A DNA stretch of 64,000 nucleotides from NCBI GenBank assembly GCA_029582265.1, contig CM055819.1, positions 38,637,934 to 38,701,933 of the forward strand. The letters run 5' to 3'. The notes under the pieces were generated by a model. The model was not told the origin of the DNA, made no database searches, and was given only the letters and a program-made list of their open reading frames with translations. Source of the DNA: Zoroaster sp. YZ-2022. Its lineage: Eukaryota; Echinodermata; Asteroidea; Forcipulatida; Zoroasteridae. This document shows, one piece after another, positions 1 through 9,482 of this stretch (within the stretch, counting starts at the first letter, position 1; every line of letters starts with the position of its first letter). The translations under genes and the position numbers were made by a program.

Positions 1-1239
1 CAAAGAAATAGCTTTTCGGTATTGGCTTTTTCAACAGCCCTTTCCATTCGTACAAAAATGACACTGCAGTATTAAGTTAATACGATCTATGGATTTAGAA
101 ATATTGTTGCGCATCCGTTATTGGCTTAAACGCCCAACCACACATCTATAAAATATATTTTATCCTGCAAGAGCTTTAGCCTGTGACACCGCAAACGTCC
201 CCGTGAAGACCGCCAGCTGTTTTCCAGTAGATAACGATCTCAGTCTCTGCGGTTTGTAAACAATGGGCCCCAGAACCACGAGTGTCTGGTGTGTGTTAAG
301 TCAATGGGATTTTGGCCCAGAAAAGGAATTTTGAAGAAAAAAAACAAATCAAAACTTTGACCTTCCGGTACGACCGGAAGCAAATGTCAGACGATTTTGA
401 CGTTAACTTTTGAAATGTTGCCTAAGCCTTGATCTATCAGATCCCAGATTATGAACATCATAGCTTTAGTATATTTTGATATACAGTCGATAGGAAATGG
501 TCATTTTTCACGGCTGTTTCAGCCCCATAGGCCGTGCGTAATAGTGTCCACTGTACGGTTGTTGGTTTTTCGTCACTCAAATAATGAAACGTGACGTCAC
601 TTAGCTAGCTTCGTTAACATGGCGATTCACGTTCAGAAAAAAAAAGAACGTTAACAAACTCAACTTCCGACCAAAATTCCACTCTTACAACCTAAGACTA
701 TCATTTTTGAATGCAAATGTCGATGAGCTATTAAAAGTTATATATTTTTTGGCCGTTGTTGATTTTTTTTCTTCAATGGAATTAAACATTTGAGAAGATT
801 TGTGTGTGTAAATAAGCGTCGCGAAATGGTCAATAAAAGTAATATCACTTGAATTATATAACGTTGGGAAATGATTACTTTTTTATTGATCTGAATTTTT
901 TAAATGGAAAATGAAGACGCATTCATTTAGAAAACTACATATTTCATATCTTTTAGCTTGTTTGATTCGTGGGCAATGACGGAAATTTTTAATATAAACG
1001 ACGTTTTCAGTCCTAAAATACGGGTCGTGTGCTTACGTGAATCTACACAGTGCGCGACTAGTCTGCATCATGTGTGTGTGCATAGTCGTACTATAGTGCG
1101 CGTGTACGTATGTACCGTACATGTACACATACATACAAATCGCGCGAATATTGAACACAGTAATAATCACAGTACATACAGTAATATACAATACACACAC
1201 GTTGAGTACATGTATTTTACATACAATACATGCACGTTA
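1..1239. other. Non-genic AT-rich stretch
   Basis: No coding region or recognised element is supported here. The only local structure seen is a short perfect inverted repeat near 362-380 (CTTCCGG / CCGGAAG around 5 bases), and alternating purine-pyrimidine sequence around 1070-1240. Short open frames here show no domain and no splice context. Confidence 0.5.
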
Positions 1240-1483
1240 ACCAATGGTTTTTCATTGTTACATCAAATCTCTTGAAAATCTTTCATTGATCAAGTAGTTC
1301 AGGGCCTATTTACTTACATTTTGGGGTCCATGTATCTAAAAATGCAATATAAAAATAAAGGGAATGTACAACATTGGTATTTGGTACTAACATACATCGT
1401 TGTAAAAAATATAAATAAAAACTGTTACATGTTTTTTTTCCTTTTTTTTTCGTTTTTGACAACGATTCCTCTTTTCTCTAACA
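1240..1483 (+). mobile_element. Left part of split MITE (copy A) with its flank
   Basis: The MITE begins at 1358 after a TA dinucleotide, with terminal sequence AAGGGAATGTACAACATTGG. It breaks off at 1483 and resumes at 6169, ending at 6246 before TA. An uninterrupted relative lies at 7458-7644, and its flanks (about 7360-7690) also match 1240-1357 and 6247-6285. The TA target and the roughly 26-bp terminal inverted repeat suggest a Tc1/mariner-type non-autonomous element that was duplicated together with its surroundings. Family assignment is inferred. Confidence 0.6.
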
Positions 1484-1519
1484 CTAGCGGGATGCCGCGC
1501 TTCGCGCGGCACCCGCTAG
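1484..1519 (-). other. Helitron 3' terminal hairpin and CTAG end
   Basis: A palindrome with one bulged base spans the terminus. The arms read CTAGCGGG.TGCCGCGC and GCGCGGCACCCGCTAG around a TTC loop on the plus strand. In Helitrons this structure serves as the transposition end signal. The outermost CTAG on the minus strand is followed by host T. Confidence 0.75.
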
Positions 1520-3387
1520 GTGTGGGTGATGTGTGAGTATTAAATGTTGCGGGTTTTGTGCCGACTTCTTTGCTGGTTTATGTAATGTAATATGGGGTAA
1601 CGGGGTCTAATTTGCAGGGGGCACTCAAGGGTCATCATTTTCTAGAATGAGCTTGGTGATTGGTTAATTTTTGAGCGGGGGGGGGGCATGTAAAAAGTCA
1701 AAGTGACATAACACAACAGCGCCCTCGGGTTTTTAACATGGTAGGACAGTGAATATTGAATAAATAAATGTACTGAAAAGAAATACATGTACACAGAAAA
1801 CGGGTATCCTAGTATTTTCGTACAGTTCAGACACAGATATGTGCACAAAATGTCTCTTTTGAAATTGATTGCATGGCCCCTTCAAGTCATGAAAAAAGGG
1901 GGAAATAAATATGAATAACATTAAATTTGCAGATGAAATCTGCACTGTTTCCTGAGGCCCCACCCCATTAATATAAAATAGGACGCAGTTTGAGTTTAAA
2001 TTGTTGCCATGGCGCTGTGGGTTTTTAAAACCTTTTTAAAATATTCAAAATTGGGAGAAAAGATTCCCAAAATTGTTTTGTGTGAAATGTCCTGAAACCT
2101 AAGTGCATAAGCTGTTGTGATTGTCAGATCTGAAATCGTTTTTATATTACCTCAAAGTTGAAAGACTGATGGTATCTACACTGGCAATTGTGAAATCATT
2201 TTGGGCTTTTCTAACAGTTCAAGTTCTACTTCTATGTATGTAAAATCAAAGGTCAGAGTCCCTATTTCATCGGTTGAAAATTGTTTTCACAAATCAAAGC
2301 AAGCTGAGGAATACAGAACTGCTATAAAATATATATTATAACATAGGGCCTATATTATAATATATCTTATAATATATATTATATGAATCTGGGACTGAAA
2401 TAATTTAAATTGTGTTAAACTTTACTTTGAAAATGCAGTGAACTCTCCAAAAGACATGAATCTGGGACTGAGAAATAATTCACATTGTGTTGAAATTGTT
2501 TGAAAGTGCACTGAACTCTCCATAGACTTTGTACACAATCGAGGACATGGCGTCTGGATACTACAGGCTTTCAAAAAGTATTACATGGGTACTGAGGTTA
2601 ATTGATGTTTGGTATTTATTATCAAATATCAAACAACAAAAAAAGGGTTTTGTAAATGTTGATCATGTTGATTAAAATTGTTTATTGATGTTTGGAGATA
2701 GCTGTGATAATCGTAGCTCTTGGTCACGTCCCTAAGACCTAGGACTAAAGAGCTACATGAAATCATCATCAACAAAGAGTCGAGTCGACACACCGACGTC
2801 ATTACCGACCAATCAGGAGGTCCGTCTGAAACAGAGAATCAGACATTTCGCAACGCAACGGTTCGGTACTGTTCGTGGTATGTGGCACCCGGCCTCCTCG
2901 ACCAACGCTCACCGAAAGCCGCGGAGTAACCCAACCAATGTTGCTCATGTTGATTAAAATGTTTACGGATGTTTGGTATTTTATTGTTTTATTATCAAAC
3001 AACAAAAACAACAAACATTCCAAACGTGTGTTGTAAATGTTGATGAAAATTGTCTTTTGAGCACAAAGGTCACGTGTAGGTACAGAGTTCATTGATGAAA
3101 AATAGACCAATCAGGGGTCCGTCTGAAACAGCCAACCAGACATCTCGAACCACAGCAGTCAGGGGTGTTCGCCTCATCTGGCACCGCCCGACCCTCGATC
3201 ACCGAGGATAGCCGCGAAGTCACCCGACCAAGCTTAACGATCATTGCGGGTGTCCGGCTGCCGTTGCACGCACAATCGCGGGTAGACGTCGGAACACCAA
3301 CAACGCAGACCCCAACCCACGGGTACCCCGAAATTGACCCCAGGACGCATCAATTCAGCAGGGTGCGGGCGCCAGTTGACGCGAAAC

Positions 3388-3493
3388 ATGGCGGCGCCCT
3401 GAAAGAAACATGGCGGCGCCCTGACAAAAACATGGCGGCGCCCTGAAACAAAGATGGCGGCGCCCCGTGTTTGCACTAACAAAGATGGCGACT
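3388..3493 (+). promoter_or_regulatory. Cluster of five ATGGCGGC (YY1-like) motifs
   Basis: ATGGCGGC occurs at 3388, 3410, 3432 and 3454 with exact 22-bp spacing; a fifth related ATGGCGAC lies at 3485. Most are preceded by AAC or AAG, matching the known YY1 consensus AANATGGCGGC. The cluster sits about 20-125 bp inside the Helitron 5' end, where a promoter would be expected on its minus-strand sense. The motif orientation and spacing are seen; binding and promoter function are inferred. Confidence 0.35.
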
Positions 3494-3539
3494 TAACGAT
3501 CATTATAGTATGGATGCAGTGTTGTTGACTCGAGTCGGT

Positions 3540-3682
3540 GACTCGGACTCGAGTCCGACTCGAGTCGCCAATTTTTGTGACTTGCGACTTGACTTGACTT
3601 GGACAAAAATGACTTGGGACTTGACTTGACTTGGACAAAAATGACTTGTGACTTGACTTGACTTGAGTAAATTTGACTTGGC
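3540..3682 (+). repeat. hAT left subterminal GACTTG repeats
   Basis: Tandem blocks contain GACTTGACTTGACTTG separated by GGACAAAAATGACTTG or similar, preceded by a palindromic CGAGTC cluster. The same repeat, in the same orientation, lies at the right end (6048-6155). Subterminal repeated hexamers are usual transposase-binding zones in hAT elements; here they are direct rather than inverted between the two ends. Confidence 0.6.
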
Positions 3683-4244
3683 GACATTGCAAGTCATCAT
3701 GTATTTTATGTTGTTTAAAAAAATTTTGGTGGTCAATCCGGCCACGGCAGCCGAATATTTTTGTGATGGCAAAAAAGTAATTGTCGTCAAGAATCTGTAC
3801 ATGAGTATGTATTGCATGTACCGTACATGTACATGCTATATTTATTAGTATTACACTGTGTCTAGTCTTCCACATAATCCGTCGTAGTGGCTGTGGGCTA
3901 TTATTTTTTAAAAGCTGTGCATTAATATTCAAAGAAATTTATACAGGCAGCTGGAAACGAGGTTGTAGTGACATTGTTAATTGTTTTAAGAATTTGAAAA
4001 GTGTTGAACAAATTATCGCAAATTTACCGTAAACGAAACCGAATAACTATTTTGACTCATATTTTATTGATTTGTTAGTGTAGATAATTATAGGGTATAT
4101 GTTTTTTTTAATGGTTTACTCCATAAACAGAGAATTTTAAAACATTTCACGCACATAATGTTCAAATTATCCTTACATAACCGATACAATTCATTGGGCA
4201 AGTTGTTTATCTCAGCGCGCGTGCTCTACGCTATGGTAATACTA

Positions 4245-4310
4245 GCCCCATAAATGTGGCACGGACACGCCCCCCCCCCGCGTATTGTGTCCGTGCCACA
4301 TTTATGGGGC
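4245..4310. repeat. 66-bp perfect hairpin mini-element
   Basis: Arms of 24 bp (4245-4268 and 4287-4310) are perfectly complementary, beginning GCCCCATAAATGTGG, around an 18-base C-rich loop. The hairpin is flanked by a 10-bp direct repeat ATGGTAATAC at 4233-4242 and 4312-4321. This looks like a recent insertion of a very short fold-back element with target duplication. A 9-10 bp duplication would suit Mutator-like elements; the family is not established. Confidence 0.6.
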
Positions 4311-4383
4311 AATGGTAATACACACACACAAGCTTGTTGCTACTTCTCTGTTATTCACGTGTAACGTTAAGTTACGAAAGTTC

Positions 4384-4488
4384 GCTAAAAAAGAGAAGCG
4401 CTGTCTGCAGAACATGTGAAGCAAAGGTGGTTGATGGACCTGCGACGACATCAAATTTCGTTCGCCATCTGAAAACGCATCCTAAAAA
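4384..4488 (+). pseudogene. hAT transposase BED zinc-finger exon
   Basis: The frame encodes a BED-type finger: Cys-X2-Cys in VCRTCEAK, then SNFVRHLKTHPK giving the His-X4-His pair. BED fingers bind transposon ends or promoters. The exon stops at a consensus donor (AAAAA|GTAAGT) at 4488. No start codon with good context was found upstream. It is the N-terminal part of the defective hAT at 3517-6168. Confidence 0.7.
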
Positions 4489-4909
4489 GTAAGTTTGTAC
4501 ACTTGATTTTTTTTCTCACGAAATAAATGCAGCACATGTACACTCGTACAATCGTTTGAAGAAACTCTTTTCCGTTACAACTTACGCGATACGCGGAGGG
4601 GTCAATGTATTGGCCTAGAATGGCGCTATGGGGAATGCTGGATGGTTGTTTTCACCTTTCACTGGAATTTTATATGTCCTAAAATAGTACAAAAATAGCA
4701 CATTTTCAAACCATCTCTGGGCACCTAATGGTAATGTACTATAAAGATGACTGCTGGGATAACTTTTGATCTTTGAGAACATGTAAATTTAAAAACATTT
4801 ACACAACTTTTCCCAAGTCAGAACTTTTTATACACTGCAAGTTGAATGACATAAAATTTATATTAGTTTCTAAATAATAATAATTTTTTATTTGTTTTGT
4901 TTGTTCCAG

Positions 4910-5019
4910 CATCCAGTTCACCAGTTGAGCATGTCTTTAGTCATGGCGGAATCATCATGCGCCCACCGTGCTCGACTCAGTGACAAAATGTTGTGAGCTT
5001 GATATTTCTTAAGTGCAAC
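4910..5019 (+). pseudogene. hAT transposase C-terminal dimerisation fragment
   Basis: After an acceptor (TTGTTCCAG at 4909) the translation gives SSPVEHVFSHGGIIMRP, then in a shifted frame HRARLSDKML, then in another frame IFLKCN. This is the conserved hAT C-terminal dimerisation motif with at least two frameshifts. The block between the BED exon and this point, which should hold the RNase H-like catalytic core, is absent. The transposase is therefore not functional. Confidence 0.7.
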
Positions 5020-6047
5020 GGTTTGTCAAGCTAAACATAATGTGTAGAAGTCGGGCATTACATATTGCGTATATGTAGAATCAAATTAGGTACACAAACA
5101 GTGCTGTTACTCACATTTAAGTTTAATGATTACTCCTACATTACATATTTGGTGGGAGCTCTCTTTTGTTGTCATTAGAATACTGCTAAACATATATGCG
5201 TAACTTTCACGTGCGTGTGTAGATATATGCTTGTATTCAGGTTTGGCATTTAATTAATTTAACTTCCTTTTCTGAAAATAGTGAATTTTTTCATCTTGAA
5301 TAACTTTAAGTAGGTTTTGAACCCATTAATAAATATGATGTGCAAAAACGAAGGTTACGGTGCAAATTGTTTATATGCTGTAATTACCAGATCATCACAT
5401 TGACAAATCATTTAAAATTGTATAGAAATTAAGCATAGGTAATTAGCTGTCCTGTCTGAAGTACATTACATCTGCTTTGACAATAAATAAATAAGGACTT
5501 GTTGCATCGAATTACATCAAAATTTACAATCTTCAATTATTAAACATTTTTAATATAATTCTCTGATAAACATTTGCAGTATCACCATTTAAAAAAAAAA
5601 AAAATCTCACAGTATGTACATGTAGTATTGTAATGCAATTAAAACATTTTATTTGCATTAGTATTTTCGACTGAATAAATCAACAAAATAATGTGTTGTT
5701 AAAAATGTAATTAACAATCTCCTACATTAATTAACAATATTGCCTACATGTACAATGTATGTAGTTCATTACCGTAATGCCAAATTGAACATGAACTCGC
5801 TTCACTTTTTCATCCTATTATGGTGGGAGATATGGAGGGCAGCGAGTAATACATTTTCTTTATTATCTTATGTCCTTTTGGTTTTGATTTAATAAGATAA
5901 GATGTGATTTCCAGGATGAATAAAACAACAAAGTGACTGAGCTTTGATTGATTAATTGAATATCACTTGGCTGTTAACAGATTGTGGATATGTACTTCAA
6001 GTTTGTCAAAATATTTATTGAAAGTTGACTTTCATTGGGGACGATAA

Positions 6048-6155
6048 ATGACTTGTGACTTGACTTGACTTGAAAAAAAATGACTCGTGACTTGACTTGA
6101 CTTGAGAAAATTTGACTCGAGACTTGACTTGACTTGACTTGACAAAAAATGACTT
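6048..6155 (+). repeat. hAT right subterminal GACTTG repeats
   Basis: Four blocks of GACTTGACTTG-type repeats with A-rich spacers end just before the right TIR. They match the left-end array in sequence and direction. Confidence 0.6.
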
Positions 6156-6168
6156 GGTTACAACACTG

Positions 6169-6285
6169 CTAACATGAAAACCCAATCATTTCTCAGGATG
6201 ACTGATTTATAGGTTTTTAGATTTACCATTGTTGTAACTTCCCCTTTACAGCAATTTCATGGTACAGTTTACACATACAATAAAT
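6169..6285 (+). mobile_element. Right part of split MITE (copy A)
   Basis: Sequence resumes at TAACATGAAAACC, the continuation of the MITE broken at 1483. It ends with GTAACTTCCCC at 6246 followed by TA. Downstream flank to about 6285 again matches the flank of copy B near 7645-7685. The first eight bases are the hAT target duplication. Confidence 0.6.
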
Positions 6286-7219
6286 AAGTCATGGGAGTAG
6301 TTTGGTTCACATCTTCTTACATTTATTTCAAATTTTTTTTTTTCCTAGCTAATTTTTTAAAAAGGAATCACAGCCCTATAATATTTTCTCTGGCAACATT
6401 GTCACATGTTAATTTTTTGAGATGTTTGGTAGAGATGGGTACATCTTTATATTCACATGTCATATCTGTCATACCTCAGTCTAGTCTGCAGTTGTTATGT
6501 GAATATAACTTTCAAGTACTGAACAGTGCATAAAAATCCTTTATTTTCAAACAATACATCATAAATTAACAGGGCTATGCAAGTTTAATCACATTTAAGT
6601 GCTACATTTTTATATAACAAAAGTTGTTTTACCAGCCACACACAAAACAAGTTTATGGGTATAACTATAAACCTAAGCACTGATATTTGGGTCTAGGTGA
6701 GTACACAGAAAAATATTTTCAAGAATATTTTGAATCATAACAATGATGTACTGATGAACAGTGTTTAGCTCAAAGGACGAAAAATAAGAGAGCAGAGTCC
6801 TAGATGCAAATCAGGCCTTGGCAATGATGATTAACTTGAGCGTCATAGTGCATTGATTTAGGACAGGTTTAGTTCAAGTGTTTGCAGATGTATGCGACAT
6901 CAGGTTTATCATTCATATCCTGTTTTACACAGAAATCCTGTGCAATAGTACGGATATTGTTCAGTTTTCCTACACTCAAGATATTACAATTGTTCAACTC
7001 CTTGACTCCATGCTGTTTTGACACAGACATTGTACTCCTGATTTACTGAATTTACTGAGTTTCTCTAGAATCAACATTGGCCCATTTAAGCTACATCTAC
7101 ATATATGTATAAAGTAGAAATTGGTCTGCTGGAGGTGCCATAAGGTGACAAGCTGGTACATACTGAATTCAACAGGGCAGGACGTGAGTTCACGGAATGA
7201 AAGATCCTCTGCAAAGTTG
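6286..7219. other. Non-coding stretch, possible 3' UTR of minus-strand gene
   Basis: No domain or credible reading frame was found. The part next to 7219 lies immediately downstream (minus strand) of the stop codon of the small gene described at 7220-7866 and is probably its 3' untranslated region. A 78-codon minus-strand frame here overlaps that gene's last exon in another frame and is not supported. Confidence 0.4.
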
Positions 7220-7866
7220 TTAAGTATCATGCTGTGCCATCACACCACCACAATTACCAGAATAAGGGCATGCATAAAGATCTGTCAAAAATAAGAAAAA
7301 AACATTGTTTTACATATTTACAATTACATGTATGTATACATACACATGGGATGCACTACCTTGTGTATTATTTGTGGTTTTCATTGTGACATCCAATCTC
7401 AGGGCATATTTACTTACATTTTGTGGTCCATGTATCTAAAAATGCAATATAAAAATAAAGGGAATGTACAACATTGGTATTTGGTACTAACACACATCCT
7501 TGTAAAAAATATAAATAAAAACTGTTACATGTTTTTTTTCCGTTTTTGACAACAGTTCCTCTTTTCTCTAACATGAAAACCAAATAATTTCTCAGGATGA
7601 TTGATTTATAGGTTTTTATATTTACCGTGGTCGTAACTTCCCTTTACAGCAATTTCATGGTACAGTTTTACACATACAAAGAGTTTGCTACTTAAAACAA
7701 TAAAAATATCTGTAAAGTCTGTTCATTTCTAACCCATTGCCGGACTGTTTCCTAACATGACATAACTCTTACCTTTGCAACTAATCTTACTGTTTGCAAT
7801 GTTCCCCATACAGTGATCAAACCATCGCCACACCAGAATTGAGGGCATTCCATCTAGGAAGATCAG
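7220..7866 (-). CDS. Last two exons of an unrecognised small minus-strand gene
   Basis: Exon 7866-7773 starts after a pyrimidine-rich acceptor (TTTTCTTTTCACAG). It is open only in the frame beginning LIFLDGMPSILVWRWFDH and ending NSKISCK plus one base, before a GTAAGAG donor. Exon 7281-7220 follows an excellent acceptor (TTTTTTCTTATTTTTGACAG), keeps phase, and ends DLYACPYSGNCGGVMAQHDT-stop. Correct phase, strong sites and single open frames support a real gene. The 491-bp intron contains MITE copy B. The C-terminus is cysteine-rich and no family was recognised. A matching upstream exon candidate lies at 9438-9482. Confidence 0.5.
7458..7644 (+). mobile_element. TA-flanked MITE, copy B (intact)
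   Basis: 187 bp between TA dinucleotides. The left terminus is AAGGGAATGTACAACATTGG and the right terminus, read inward on the other strand, is AAGGGAAGTTACGACC. It is the uninterrupted counterpart of copy A (1358-1483 plus 6177-6246) and lies in an intron of the minus-strand gene at 7220-7866. Confidence 0.6.
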
Positions 7867-8000
7867 CTGTGAAAAGAAAATTAAACTCAAAATAAGCATG
7901 TTTTATTTTGTTGTATTCAAAACCATTTTATGATTTTCATGTGATCACAAATTCTGAAAAGTATCATAAATGATATTCGTTAAATTTCATGATTAAGTAA

Positions 8001-8195
8001 GACCATGTGAAATTACACCATGTGAAATTCTCTATTGAGTTGTAAATCCTGAGGACGATCAGAGCATACTGATCGAAATGTCAAGTTGTAACCTTCAGTT
8101 CTTTTCAGAACTAATTACGACTCACTAGAGTATTTCACATGGTGTCACATAATTAGTCTTAATACTTATCTTCTTCACCATGCAAAGCCACAAGT
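8001..8195 (+). mobile_element. Short inverted-repeat element with hammerhead-like core
   Basis: Outer arms ACCATGTGAAAT (about 8003 and 8020) and ATTTCACATGGTGT (8136-8149) extend inward as CTCTATTGAGTTGTAA against TTACGACTCACTAGAG. Between them lies a hammerhead-like core (8049-8082) and the hairpin AGTTCTTTTCAGAACT, which also occurs in the retroposon at 8491-9195. Just downstream, TTCTTCACCATGCAAAGCC resembles a terminal motif of that retroposon and also occurs at 23141-23160. It is probably a diverged relative of the hammerhead retroposons. Confidence 0.4.
8049..8082 (+). ncRNA. Hammerhead-ribozyme-like core (family 2)
   Basis: The order CUGAGGA, then hairpin CGAUCAG-AGCAUA-CUGAUCG, then AAA, then UGUC matches the hammerhead order CUGANGA - stem II - GAAA - stem III - NUH. 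If GAAA is read, one extra C lies before stem II, as also seen (with A) in the 56-kb copy. Stem III would be only A-U and U-G with no loop, as in minimal hammerheads that act as dimers. Stem I does not pair well next to the core, only further out, so activity is doubtful. Confidence 0.35.
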
Positions 8196-8490
8196 TTTCC
8201 TAAATGTCATGATTGTTGTTTGTAAATGTTAGGGGTAGAATGGCGTATCTGGCCGCCACTATTTTTTATTAAATATAACCAATAATGTAATCTTACCTAC
8301 CTGGTAAGGTCGAGAATATATGGATGATGATGGACATATACTTTAAAAATTCAGGATATTTATTTCATGAAAAATCAGGCATTTTTGGTATACGATGACT
8401 TCCTCAGTCATGTCAGTCTGATCTTGTAAACTCCACAATTAGTGACCAACACAGTCATTGTACATGCGTAGTGGCAACTATAATAGGATC

Positions 8491-9195
8491 TAAGTTTTGA
8501 GGCTTTGCATGGTGGAATATCGATATCGTTTCGGTTTGCGGTAACACCATGTGTTTATCTCAACTAACGTGAAGCTGAGATACAGGTTCTGAAAAGAACC
8601 GTATCGCACAACTCGTATCTCAACCTTCGTTAAGTGAGAAAGGTTCAAGGAGAACCAATTTGAACCTTCGTTTTTCTCTATGCGCTAAGTGAGAGACACC
8701 CACACCCACACCCACTGTCAACTGATGCGCCTCAGCGGTACAGGCAACTCACACACAGCAGTGCGGAAACACACAAGAACAATGCCACGTGTGGCAATCA
8801 CAACACATCACACAACAGTAGCACCAATCGGAACACTTCCCATTTTACACATAATCCCAGCAAATACTACTTAAGGAGTTGCATCGGCAAACCTCTTCAT
8901 TCTCCTTAAGAAGATTAGAGCAGGCTAATCAAAACGTTGAGAATAACCCGTGAAGTCCCTATGGTTCTCCCTGAACCATATTAACCCGTGAAGTCCCCGT
9001 GGTTCTCCTTGAACCATATTTCTCCTTAGCGACAGTAGTAGAAAAAGCGAGTTGCCGAAATTGGTTCTCCTTGACAGACCTTTCCTTCTCATAACGAAGG
9101 TTGAGATACGGGTTTGCGCGGGTTCTTTTCAGAACCTGTATCTCAGCTTCACGTTAGTTGAGATAAACACACGGTGTTACCGCAAACCGAAACGA
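8491..9195 (+). mobile_element. Hammerhead retroposon, inverted-dimer copy
   Basis: Bounded by a perfect 12-bp direct repeat TATAATAGGATC (8479-8490 and 9196-9207), a retroposition-type target duplication. The right half (8847-9195) is a full-length inverted version of the 375-bp element at 55895-56269. The left part (8491-8700) is a partial copy in the opposite direction. The centre (8695-8846) is CACACC-rich sequence not found in the other copy. Inverted partial dimers are known from Penelope-like elements. No protein is encoded. The core motif at 8899-8944 is mutated. Confidence 0.6.
8899..8944 (+). ncRNA. Degenerate hammerhead core
   Basis: This aligns base for base with the intact-looking core at 56166-56211. 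However, the catalytic CUGACGA has become CUUAAGA and the GAAA box reads CAAAA. Stem I (AUUCUC/GAGAAU) and stem II (GAUUAG/CUAAUC) are kept. With both catalytic boxes changed it should not cleave. Confidence 0.5.
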
Positions 9196-9437
9196 TATAA
9201 TAGGATCCTTCTATTTTCTGAAGGGGAGGATTTTTTAGAAGGTAAATCAAGTACCAAAACCATCATAAAAGTCGATTTTAAAGATAGTTTTCGCTTTCTG
9301 TACCACCAAAAATCGATAGAATGATTTTTTAACTGGTTAGTGGTTGCAAACAAAATCTAAAAAAGCCCTTAAAAAGTGGCGGCCGGATACGACATTCTTT
9401 CCATTATTAGTGTGAACCAAAATTATTTAAAATGTAC

Positions 9438-9482
9438 CTTTGCTATAAACTCAGACTTGTCGGAGAATATTGCGACATACAT
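9438..9482 (-). CDS. Candidate first coding exon of the small minus-strand gene
   Basis: ATG at 9482 opens MYVAIFSDKSEFIAK and runs in phase 0 into a GTACAT donor at 9437. The next supported exon (7866-7773) begins in phase 0, so the join would give a protein of about 66 residues ending at 7220. The frame is closed by a stop just upstream of the ATG, consistent with a start exon, but no acceptor or promoter evidence confirms it. The intervening 1.57-kb intron holds the 8237-9398 element. Confidence 0.3.

Larger units (their letters stand above)
1484..3514 (-). mobile_element. Non-autonomous Helitron
   Basis: Read on the minus strand, the element starts TCCATACTATAATG at 3514 and ends CTAG at 1484. 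A strong GC hairpin (GCCGCGC-GAA-GCGCGGC) lies just before the end. These are the known Helitron hallmarks: 5' TC, 3' palindrome plus CTRR, and insertion between A and T without target duplication. The empty site can be read from the neighbours: host CTAACA lies to the left and TG to the right, and they join into CTAACATG, the intact copy of which is at 6169-6176. At 2.03 kb there is no Rep/helicase reading frame, so it is non-autonomous. The interior has a tandem duplication of about 78 bp (2383-2526) and a diverged one of about 300 bp (2595-2900 versus 2940-3230). Confidence 0.82.
3517..6168 (+). mobile_element. hAT-family DNA transposon, defective
   Basis: The termini are CAGTGTTGTTGACTC at 3517 and, on the other strand, CAGTGTTGTAACC ending at 6168. 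These are short imperfect TIRs typical of hAT. The 8-bp target duplication is CTAACATG, complete on the right at 6169-6176 and split on the left by the later Helitron into 1478-1483 plus 3515-3516. Inside are a BED zinc-finger exon (4384-4488) and a C-terminal dimerisation-domain fragment (4910-5019), with the catalytic middle missing. Both ends carry arrays of GACTTG in the same direction. A small 66-bp hairpin has inserted at 4245. Confidence 0.8.
8237..9398. mobile_element. DNA element with 24-bp TIRs, hosting a retroposon
   Basis: The termini AGAATGGCGTATCTGGCCGC (8237-8260) and its near-complement ending at 9398 form imperfect 24-bp inverted repeats. A fragment sharing both interior zones, inverted, lies at 14424-14575. 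No transposase frame is present. A hammerhead retroposon with a 12-bp duplication sits inside (8491-9195), so this element is older. The superfamily is not recognised. Confidence 0.5.
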
